Part shown: piece after piece, positions 33,742 to 39,745 of the stretch
Layout: each line of letters starts with the position of its first letter
Numbering within the stretch: position 1 is the stretch's first letter
From: Dehalococcoidales bacterium
GTDB taxonomy: Bacteria > Chloroflexota > Dehalococcoidia > Dehalococcoidales > UBA3254
Reading direction: 5' to 3'
Length of the DNA: 39,745 bases
Assembly: GCA_016926695.1 (NCBI GenBank)
Contig: JAFGOB010000153.1
Location: forward strand, 1 to 39,745
Made by a program: the position numbers and the translations under genes
The notes under the pieces: generated by a model
Databases searched by the model: none
Told to the model about the DNA's origin: nothing
Seen by the model: only the letters and a program-made list of their open reading frames with translations

Positions 33742-34542
33742 TTGAATGAAAGGTACCAGACAGAATTCACCCGCCTGGTGGAGATAGTCGCCAGGCTACG
33801 CGGGCCGGACGGATGTCCCTGGGACAAAAAGCAGACCCACGCTTCATTGAAGGAGTTCCTGCTTGAGGAAAGCTATGAGGTTCTGGAGGCGCTGGATGAG
33901 AACGATCACAAAAAGCTTTGCCAGGAGCTGGGCGATCTTCTGCTTCAGATTATGCTGCATTCCCGCATAGCCGGTGAGAAAGGTGAGTTCGATCTGGCGG
34001 ATGTCATCAGTCACATCAACGACAAGCTGATCAGGCGTCATCCGCATGTGTTTGCCGGTGAGACGGCACGGACAGCGGAAGAGGTATCGGGAAAATGGGA
34101 ATCAATCAAAAGGAACGAGCGCAAGCCCGAGGCATCGATGCTGTCCAGTGTTCCCCGCAGCATGCCGGCCCTGGCCTACAGCCAGGATATCCAGCGGCGT
34201 GTGGCCCAGGTGGGGTTCGATTGGGAAAACATAGAAGGAGTGATTGAGAAACTGGTTGAAGAGGTGAAAGAGCTGGCGGCTTCCGCAAACCAGGAAGAAA
34301 AGACCGATGAGTTCGGAGATATCTTTTTCACGCTGGCCAATATCGCCAGGAGGATGGAAATAGACCCGGAGGCTGCGCTGAGGCAGTCAAACCGAAAATT
34401 TTACCTGCGCTTCAGTTACATGGAAAAACTCTGCCGGGAGCGGGACCTTGATCTCGGAAAATTGTCTTTCCATGAGCAGAATGCGCTGTGGGAAGAGGCC
34501 AAGAAGGGTGTAAACGGCCGCAGCGGTCGGGTTACCGCCTGA
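33742..34542 (+). CDS. mazG: Nucleoside triphosphate pyrophosphohydrolase MazG
   Basis: A 266-residue MazG with two tandem all-alpha NTP-PPase domains. Domain 1: GPDGCPWDKKQTHASL, LLEESYEVLEAL and ELGDLLLQIMLHSRI (the E-x-x-E ... E-x-x-D metal site). Domain 2: KLVEEVKELAA and DEFGDIFFTLANIARRME. It hydrolyses NTPs to NMP and pyrophosphate and removes abnormal nucleotides. It starts at a TTG (33742) with AGGAG upstream; an ATG overlapping it is out of frame. Confidence 0.93.
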   Translation: MNERYQTEFTRLVEIVARLRGPDGCPWDKKQTHASLKEFLLEESYEVLEALDENDHKKLCQELGDLLLQIMLHSRIAGEKGEFDLADVISHINDKLIRRHPHVFAGETARTAEEVSGKWESIKRNERKPEASMLSSVPRSMPALAYSQDIQRRVAQVGFDWENIEGVIEKLVEEVKELAASANQEEKTDEFGDIFFTLANIARRMEIDPEAALRQSNRKFYLRFSYMEKLCRERDLDLGKLSFHEQNALWEEAKKGVNGRSGRVTA

Positions 34543-34576
34543 CGGGCTTATACTTGAGGAAGTCCATCCTGAAAAA

Positions 34577-34606
34577 TTTACACCGTATTCGTACATATGG
34601 TATAAT
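34577..34606 (+). promoter_or_regulatory. Extended -10 promoter of rpsO-pnp
   Basis: TTTACA (34577-34582), an 18-base spacer (17 if TTACAC is used), and TGG-TATAAT (TATAAT 34601-34606). It is an extended -10 promoter and lies about 60 bases before the rpsO start, so the leader is short. Confidence 0.7.
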
Positions 34607-34664
34607 TTTATGATTTATGGAAAATAAAATAATAAAACGGATGATAAAGTAACGGGGGAATAAA

Positions 34665-34928
34665 TTGTTTAAAGCTCAAAAAACAGGCATTATTGAAGCT
34701 TACAGGACCAAAGAGAAAGATACCGGCTCAACTGAAATCCAGGTTGCCCTGCTGACAACAAGGATCAACCGGCTGACAGGCCATATGGCGGCCAACAAGC
34801 ATGATTTTACCACTCAGCGGGGACTGCTGAAGCTGGTCGGGCAGAGAAGAAGACTTCTGAACTACCTGAGCAAGGAAGATGTTGACCGCTATCATAAGCT
34901 GATCTCGAATCTCGGCTTACGTAAGTAG
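34665..34928 (+). CDS. rpsO: 30S ribosomal protein S15
   Basis: An 87-residue S15: the conserved [20 protein letters not shown] and [20 protein letters not shown] segments, then [16 protein letters not shown]. It binds 16S rRNA in the central domain of the small subunit and is needed for platform assembly. It starts at TTG (GGGGG upstream). It precedes pnp by 16 bases, the usual bacterial order. Confidence 0.97.
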   Translation: MFKAQKTGIIEAYRTKEKDTGSTEIQVALLTTRINRLTGHMAANKHDFTTQRGLLKLVGQRRRLLNYLSKEDVDRYHKLISNLGLRK

Positions 34929-34944
34929 AAATTGGAGAAATTTA

Positions 34945-37122
34945 TTGATAGAACCTAAATCTGTTTCACGCGAAATTGCAGGAAGAACACTGACAATAGA
35001 AACCGGTAAAATAGCCAGACAGGCCAACGGCGCTGTTATAGTGCGGTACGGAGAAACGGTCGTCTTGGTGACTGCCGTAATGAGTCCGGAACCGAGAGAA
35101 GGAGTGGACTTCCTCCCCTTGACGGTTGATTACGAGGAAAGACTTTATGCCGCTGGGAAAATTCCCGGCGGTTTTATTCGGAGGGAGGGACGCCCCAGCC
35201 AGGAGGCCACACTGGCCAGCCGTCTGGTTGACAGGACCATCCGCCCGCTTTTGCCCAAGACCTGGCGCAAGGAGATTCAGATCGTTATCACCGTGCTTTC
35301 TACGGACCAGGAGAACGACCCCAATTTGCTGGGTATAGTCGGGGCATCTGCGGCCCTGTGCCTGTCTGAAATACCCTTTGACGGTCCCGTTTCGGGAGTA
35401 ACCGTAGGATACCTGGACGATAAGCTTGAGTTGAATCCGGTTTTACCCAGACTGGCCGAAAGCTCTCTCGATCTGGTAATTTGCAGCACTCGTAAGAATG
35501 TCAACATGGTCGAGGCCGGCGCCAATCAGATGTCCGAGCAGGTTATCGCCGATGCGATGAAGTACGGGCACGAGGCCAACCAGGCCATTCTGGACCTTCA
35601 GGAAGAATTTTTAGAGGGGATCCGGAAGCCCAAGTGCGATGCGCCGCCTGTCTGGGACAAGCCGGAGATCATGGCGGCTGTGACCGGGATGGTCAATGCC
35701 AGCTCTTACCAGGTCATGGGACAACCTGACAGGGAAGTGCGCGAAAACGCTACGGCACAGCTTAAAGCGGAGATCGTAGAAAAGCTGAAGGAGACGTATG
35801 CTGAAGAGGATATCAGTTGTGCCTTTGAATCGCTGATGAAGGCGCAGCTCCGGAGTACGGTGCTGGAGAAATCACAGCGTATCGATGGACGCAGCCTGAC
35901 GCAAATCCGGCCCCTATCCTGTGAGGTAGGGCTGTTGCCTCGTACTCACGGTTCGGGCCTCTTTAACCGGGGTGAGACTCAGGTTATGACTATTGCCACG
36001 CTGGGCTCAATGAGCGAGCGGCAACAGCTTGACGGCCTGGGCCTGGAGGAAACCAAGCACTATCTGCATCATTACAACTTTCCGCCCTACTCCACCGGTG
36101 AAGTAAGACGTATCGGGACAGTAGGCAGGAGGGAGATCGGTCACGGAGCGCTGGCAGAGCGGGCGCTTTTACCCGTGGTGCCCAGTGATACCGAATTTCC
36201 ATATACCATCCGGCTGGTATCGGAGGTCCTGGGATCCAACGGGAGCACCTCCATGGCCAGCACCTGTGCCAGCAGCCTGGCTTTAATGGATGCGGGAGTA
36301 CCCATCAAGAAACAGGTCGCCGGTATTGCGATGGGGCTGATAACCGATGATAACGGCAAATACGCCGTTCTGACCGATATAGCCGGAGTAGAGGATTTCT
36401 ACGGTGATATGGACTTCAAGGTGGCGGGCACTGACGAAGGTATTACGGCTATTCAGCTTGACATAAAGCTAAAGGGCGTCAGCCTGGAGATACTGAACGC
36501 GGCTGTAAACCAGGCCCGCGAGGCCAGGATGTATGTGCTGGATGTAATGAACAAGACCATCAATGCTCCGAGGGCTAACATGAGCCCCTACGCGCCCCGC
36601 ATGTATAAGATCAAGATCAATCCCGAGAAGATCGGTACCGTCATCGGTCCCGGCGGAAAAATGATCCGCTCGATTATCGACCAGACCAAGAGTACCATAG
36701 ATATCGATGACAGCGGTACGGTGGTAATCGGCTCCGCCGATGAAAAATCAGCCCAGCGGGCTATTGAGATCATCGAGGGCCTGACCAGGGAGATCGAGGT
36801 CGGTTCGATATATACCGGAAAAGTAAGCCGGATACTTAATTTCGGTGCGATGGTTGAGATATTGCCGGGCAAAGAAGGCCTGGTGCATGTGAGCGAGCTG
36901 GCTGATCACCGCGTGGCAAAAGTGGAAGATGTGGTCAAAATCGGTGAAGAGATCACTGTGAAGGTAATCGATATCGACCACATGGGTAGGGTCAATCTTT
37001 CACGCAAGGCCATGTTTGAAAAACCCGGTGAAGAAAGAGCCAGGCAGGAAAACAGGCGGAATTTCCCTCCCCAGCGCGGCGCCGGTAATGAAAGGCCCCG
37101 CCGGTTCAACGAAAGACGTTAA
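34945..37122 (+). CDS. pnp: Polyribonucleotide nucleotidyltransferase (PNPase)
   Basis: A 725-residue PNPase with the full domain order: first RNase PH domain (FLPLTVDYEERLYAAGKIPG and REGRPSQEATL), linker helices, second RNase PH domain (RTHGSGLFNRGETQVMT; GSNGSTSMASTCASSLALMD), KH domain (about 553-612; IGPGGKMIRSI) and S1 domain (about 615-690), then an Arg/Pro-rich tail of about 30 residues. It degrades RNA 3' to 5' by phosphorolysis. It starts at TTG with TTGGAG upstream. Confidence 0.97.
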   Translation: MIEPKSVSREIAGRTLTIETGKIARQANGAVIVRYGETVVLVTAVMSPEPREGVDFLPLTVDYEERLYAAGKIPGGFIRREGRPSQEATLASRLVDRTIRPLLPKTWRKEIQIVITVLSTDQENDPNLLGIVGASAALCLSEIPFDGPVSGVTVGYLDDKLELNPVLPRLAESSLDLVICSTRKNVNMVEAGANQMSEQVIADAMKYGHEANQAILDLQEEFLEGIRKPKCDAPPVWDKPEIMAAVTGMVNASSYQVMGQPDREVRENATAQLKAEIVEKLKETYAEEDISCAFESLMKAQLRSTVLEKSQRIDGRSLTQIRPLSCEVGLLPRTHGSGLFNRGETQVMTIATLGSMSERQQLDGLGLEETKHYLHHYNFPPYSTGEVRRIGTVGRREIGHGALAERALLPVVPSDTEFPYTIRLVSEVLGSNGSTSMASTCASSLALMDAGVPIKKQVAGIAMGLITDDNGKYAVLTDIAGVEDFYGDMDFKVAGTDEGITAIQLDIKLKGVSLEILNAAVNQAREARMYVLDVMNKTINAPRANMSPYAPRMYKIKINPEKIGTVIGPGGKMIRSIIDQTKSTIDIDDSGTVVIGSADEKSAQRAIEIIEGLTREIEVGSIYTGKVSRILNFGAMVEILPGKEGLVHVSELADHRVAKVEDVVKIGEEITVKVIDIDHMGRVNLSRKAMFEKPGEERARQENRRNFPPQRGAGNERPRRFNERR

Positions 37123-37133
37123 TAAGATACAGG

Positions 37134-37173
37134 AAGCCGGCTATCATCCGGGTGGAAAGTAGCCGGCTTTTTT
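37134..37173 (+). terminator. Intrinsic terminator after pnp
   Basis: AAGCCGGCTA (37134-37143) and TAGCCGGCTT (37160-37169) form a 10-bp perfect stem, followed by a T run through 37173. It starts 12 bases after the pnp stop. Confidence 0.9.
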
Positions 37174-37230
37174 GTCTGCGGAATTTTGCGATTTCAGTCC
37201 AGCTAAGATATAAATAATATATATTTTACC

Positions 37231-37280
37231 TCTTTCCCCATTTCCTCTCCCCAACGTGGGAGAGGATCAAGGTGAGGGGA
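37231..37280. repeat. Short intergenic inverted repeat of a common CCTCTCCCC / GGGAGAGGA type
   Basis: TCCTCTCCC (37243-37251) and GGGAGAGGA (37258-37266) form a stem, flanked by TCTTTCCCC and GGTGAGGGG. This CTCTCCC...GGGAGAGG-GGTGAGGG pattern is common in intergenic DNA of many bacteria and looks like a small mobile or palindromic repeat. Copies elsewhere are not visible in this window. The gap between the pnp terminator and dapB has no gene. Confidence 0.5.
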
Positions 37281-37464
37281 CACAATAGTCAGGAAGAAAA
37301 TAACACTAAACATGAAAAGTGTCATGCAGAATACCGATGCTGCTATCTTCCGCAGGGCGCGACGAGTACTGGTTGCCGCAGCATTATCAGTATGTTGGGG
37401 GGTTGTCTCAATATCCGGTTTCTGTATTAACCGGAACGAATAAAAAGAGAATGAGGGTACGATT

Positions 37465-38259
37465 ATGGAACCGGTAAAAGTGGTTGTCTTCGGGGCAGCG
37501 GGGCGTGTAGGACAGGTACTGATTAACGGACTGGTTTCCAATTCGGAGGTAAAGCTGGTGGGTGCGGTTGACGCCAGGGCTTCCTCTGAAAAGATGGTGC
37601 TGGGAGACGGGGTAAGCATACCGTACTCGCCGGACCTGGAAAAAATCATCGATCAGGTACAGCCGGAGGTTATGGTAGACTTTACCCTAGCGCCGGCCAC
37701 CATGCCGGCGGCACGGATCGCAGCCTCCAGGCATGTCAACCTGGTGATCGGCACTACCGGCTTGAGCGCGGCCGATATTACCGAGCTGGATGAACTGGCC
37801 CAATCCGGGAAAATAGGCATTATTCTGGCATCGAACTTTGCCCTGGGTGCGGTACTGATGATGTACTTTGCCAAGCTGGCCGCACGCTACATGGACTGTG
37901 CCGAAATAATAGAGCTGCATCACAATCAGAAGATAGACGCTCCTTCCGGCACTGCTCTGAATACTGCCAGGGCGATGGCAGCCGCCAGAGAAAAGCCCTT
38001 TATAAAAGTCGCGGATGAGGGTAATAACTTCCCCAGCAGGGGAGAAAAGACCGCGGGGATACCGGTACACAGCGTGAGATTGCCGGGTCTGATGGCCCAC
38101 CAGGAAGTTCTACTGGGCGCACCGGGACAGACTTTGAGTATCAGGCATGATACCATCAATCGCGAATGCTATATTCCGGGAGTCCTGATGGCCATACGCG
38201 AAGTAGTAAAACGGCCGGGACTTACCCAGGGACTGGAAAAGCTGCTGGGTCTCCCCTGA
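37465..38259 (+). CDS. dapB: 4-hydroxy-tetrahydrodipicolinate reductase
   Basis: A 264-residue DapB. The nucleotide loop VVVFGAAGRVGQVLI (6-20), VDFTLAPATM, VIGTTGLSA, and the catalytic ELHHNQKIDAPSGTA (150-164; His152/153 and Lys156) are all present. It reduces hydroxy-tetrahydrodipicolinate with NAD(P)H in lysine/diaminopimelate synthesis. GAGGG precedes the ATG. dapA follows after 104 bases; no asd lies between them, unlike in some relatives. Confidence 0.96.
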   Translation: MEPVKVVVFGAAGRVGQVLINGLVSNSEVKLVGAVDARASSEKMVLGDGVSIPYSPDLEKIIDQVQPEVMVDFTLAPATMPAARIAASRHVNLVIGTTGLSAADITELDELAQSGKIGIILASNFALGAVLMMYFAKLAARYMDCAEIIELHHNQKIDAPSGTALNTARAMAAAREKPFIKVADEGNNFPSRGEKTAGIPVHSVRLPGLMAHQEVLLGAPGQTLSIRHDTINRECYIPGVLMAIREVVKRPGLTQGLEKLLGLP

Positions 38260-38363
38260 CGGTCGCCCGGAGAGTTTATATTTCGCCTGAGACACTGGCA
38301 TAAAACTCCGAAATCGGGCATAATATTACTTATATTGAAGCTGAACCAAAGAAGGGTCGAGAA

Positions 38364-39254
38364 ATGAAAGAGCTAGGACGATTAATTACAGCCATGGTAA
38401 CCCCATTTGATGACAACGGGCAGGTAGACTATAAACAGGCCCAGAAGCTGGCATTAGCCTGTTTGAAGTCGGGCAGTGACGGCCTGGTCCTTTCCGGCAC
38501 TACAGGCGAGTCTCCCACCCTGACCCACGAGGAAGAGCTCAGACTGTATTCGGAAGTCAAGGAGGTGGTCGGCGACCGGGGCTCGATCATCGCCGGGACA
38601 GGCAGTAACAGCACTGCTGAAGCCGTGGAGGCTACCGTAAGGGCCGAAAAGCTGGATATCGATGCATGCCTGCTGGTTACCCCTTACTATAACAAACCCA
38701 CACAGGAAGGTCTCTACCAGCATTTTAAAAAGATCTCGGAGAGCACCAGACTGCCCTGCATCCTGTATAATGTACCCTCCAGGACAATCACCGCTCTGGC
38801 CCCTGAGACCGTGATCAGGCTCAGCCAGATTGATAACATCATCGGGATAAAGGATAGCGGCAGCCTGGATGATACCGCCCGGATAATAGGCGGGGCTAAA
38901 AAGGGCTTTACCGTTTGGAGTGGCAACGACAGCGATGCCCTGCTGGCTTTGAGCATTGGCGGGCACGGTGTTATCAGCGTGGCCGCACATCTGGTAGGCC
39001 TTCAGATGAAGGACATGATCGATAAATATCTGGCTGGCAAGGTAGCCGAAGCGGCAGCCGCTCATGTTCACCTCATGCCCCTGATCAAGGCGCTTTTCGT
39101 GGTCTCCAACCCGGTACCGGTGAAGTATGCTCTTAACCATGCTGGTTTCCGCGTGGGCAAACCCCGCTTGCCGCTGGTGGAACCGGATGAGAAATCAGCC
39201 GCCGTGATCAGGGATACGCTGAAAAACTACAAAATAGACCTACCGCTGGACTGA
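38364..39254 (+). CDS. dapA: 4-hydroxy-tetrahydrodipicolinate synthase
   Basis: A 296-residue DapA of normal length: LSGTTGESPTLTHEEE (Thr46/Thr47), TPYYNKPTQEGLYQHF, ILYNVPSR (Tyr135, Arg140) and the Schiff-base lysine in IIGIKDSG (Lys163). It condenses pyruvate with aspartate semialdehyde, the first committed step towards lysine and diaminopimelate. A weak promoter may lie at TGGCAT...CATAAT about 40-60 bases upstream. Confidence 0.97.
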   Translation: MKELGRLITAMVTPFDDNGQVDYKQAQKLALACLKSGSDGLVLSGTTGESPTLTHEEELRLYSEVKEVVGDRGSIIAGTGSNSTAEAVEATVRAEKLDIDACLLVTPYYNKPTQEGLYQHFKKISESTRLPCILYNVPSRTITALAPETVIRLSQIDNIIGIKDSGSLDDTARIIGGAKKGFTVWSGNDSDALLALSIGGHGVISVAAHLVGLQMKDMIDKYLAGKVAEAAAAHVHLMPLIKALFVVSNPVPVKYALNHAGFRVGKPRLPLVEPDEKSAAVIRDTLKNYKIDLPLD

Positions 39255-39304
39255 TTAACGGGTTCTGCCGGTATTGCTTCCGTAAAAACAGGTTAATACA
39301 AAGG

Positions 39305-39350
39305 GAGGAAGCGCCAGGACTCTTGTTCAGGGAATAGAACGGGCTTCCTC
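39305..39350 (+). terminator. Candidate terminator after dapA
   Basis: GAGGAAGC (39305-39312) pairs with GCTTCCTC (39343-39350), with an inner GTTC/GAAC pair (39325-39328 and 39337-39340). It starts 51 bases after dapA and is followed by a weak T-rich tail. Confidence 0.5.
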
Positions 39351-39418
39351 ATTTCAACCTGTGCTTTTCTTTACAATAATGCTATATCCTGTTATCCTGT
39401 CCAATCCTTTTCTCTTCA

Positions 39419-39559
39419 CTATTCACAACATACGGACAGAATAGCCCTGGCGTATTTTCTGGCATTATCTTCAGCGGATGGATATTCACCCATTTGCCGT
39501 TCCAGTTTATTTTCTTCTCGAATATCATCCATGAGGTAACGATATTTTCCTAGTGTCAA
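39419..39559 (-). CDS. Possible small protein
   Basis: A 46-codon ORF on the minus strand. GGAGGG is close to a TTG at 39559 (and a GTG one codon before); an in-frame ATG is at 39532. The charged sequence (MDDIREENKLERQMGEYPSA, then ARKYARAILSVCCE) looks protein-like, but no family is recognised. The rest of the 39255-39745 gap holds only hairpins and the element edge. Confidence 0.35.
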   Translation of the reverse strand: MTLGKYRYLMDDIREENKLERQMGEYPSAEDNARKYARAILSVCCE

Positions 39560-39614
39560 CACCCTCCATTAACGGGAAAAAGACAGACGGGGAATTTTAA
39601 AAAAAGAATAATCA

Positions 39615-39650
39615 GAGAATCAGGTGAACAATCGACTTCACCTGATTCTC
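39615..39650. terminator. 14-bp perfect hairpin
   Basis: GAGAATCAGGTGAA (39615-39628) and TTCACCTGATTCTC (39637-39650) form a perfect stem with an 8-base loop. An A-rich run on the left (39598-39605, T-rich on the minus strand) would suit a minus-strand terminator for a gene beyond the right edge or for read-through from it. Confidence 0.55.
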
Positions 39651-39685
39651 ACTATTTACTTAATCTCTTTTAGGGTTTAATTCCC

Positions 39686-39699
39686 CGCCGCTTGCGGCG
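39686..39699 (+). mobile_element. Left-end hairpin of an IS200-type element (tentative)
   Basis: CGCCGC-TT-GCGGCG, preceded by GGGTTTAATTCCCC and followed 20 bases later by the start of a transposase-like ORF. Subterminal hairpins just before tnpA are typical of IS200/IS605 elements. The element boundary was not determined. Confidence 0.4.
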
Positions 39700-39718
39700 A
39701 ATATAGTAAAATAGATGG

Positions 39719-39745
39719 ATGAGCATATATGTCCATAAGAGTCAC
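39719..39745 (+). CDS. Start of an IS200-type transposase (partial, 9 codons)
   Basis: ATG at 39719 opens MSIYVHKSH and runs off the window. IS200/REP-type Y1 transposases commonly begin with a similar peptide (MSxYxHKSHNV). Nine residues and a nearby hairpin are the only evidence, so the call is tentative. Confidence 0.4.

Noticed and set aside
37231..37280. CRISPR-like repeat
   Set aside because: It is one inverted repeat, not a regular array; no spacers or cas genes are in the window.

Overview
The window reads as a piece of a bacterial chromosome of about 50% GC. The right-hand housekeeping block (mazG, rpsO-pnp, dapB-dapA, a cobalamin-dependent methionine synthase activation-domain protein) together with a large MalT-type LuxR regulator, frequent TTG/GTG starts and secreted Ca-binding/beta-propeller proteins suggests Chloroflexota, most likely a Dehalococcoidia-like lineage. 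That assignment is an inference from gene content; no rRNA or tRNA is visible.

Layout. (1) 1-2958 (-): the 5' part of a very large secreted protein with two cohesin-like domains and a run of Ig-like repeats, open at the left edge. (2) 3383-4093 (-): an orphan NarL/FixJ-type regulator with a degenerate receiver, divergent from (3). (3) 4465-14979 (+): a near-continuous gas-vesicle operon. It contains a small MerR/excisionase-type HTH protein, gvpA, three uncharacterised helical proteins, gvpN, a GvpH-like Hsp20, a two-domain CDC48 AAA ATPase, gvpF/L, gvpG, a GvpA/J protein fused to a zinc ribbon, a double zinc-ribbon protein, a degenerate Hsp20-like protein, gvpK, a second gvpF/L, a third GvpA/J/S paralogue, gvpO and a final zinc-ribbon protein. 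(4) 15136-21070 (+): an unknown protein, a 908-residue LuxR/MalT-type STAND regulator, a small companion protein and three flavodoxin-fold redox proteins. (5) 21105-26215 (-): a methyltransferase, a YpeA-like acetyltransferase, a decayed DinB-type pseudogene and a 1126-residue secreted propeller/FG-GAP protein. (6) 26936-30870 (+): a lipoprotein and a roughly 1000-residue secreted protein split by a single in-frame TAG. (7) 31185-39254 (+): a CocE/NonD-type hydrolase and the housekeeping block. (8) The last 27 bases look like the first nine codons of an IS200-type transposase, preceded by a small hairpin.

Most notable is the gas-vesicle locus. The 329-residue protein between gvpA and gvpN contains four repeats of exactly 40 residues (F-x-x-x-R near the start and [DE]-L ten residues later). 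It sits where gvpC lies in cyanobacteria and haloarchaea, so it is a good candidate for a divergent GvpC-like shell-strengthening protein, here with an added C-terminal winged helix. The locus also carries a private zinc-ribbon module present three times in two adjacent genes, once fused directly to a GvpA-fold domain, and a CDC48-type unfoldase beside two small-heat-shock-like proteins. Together these suggest a gas-vesicle assembly and quality-control machine with parts not found in the classical clusters.

Regulation visible in the sequence includes a divergent promoter region with repeated AAACC/GGTTT boxes in front of the gas-vesicle operon, a long hairpin directly after gvpA, an extended -10 promoter for rpsO-pnp with an intrinsic terminator after pnp, and a pair of similar 14-bp palindromes flanking the promoter of the CocE-like hydrolase.
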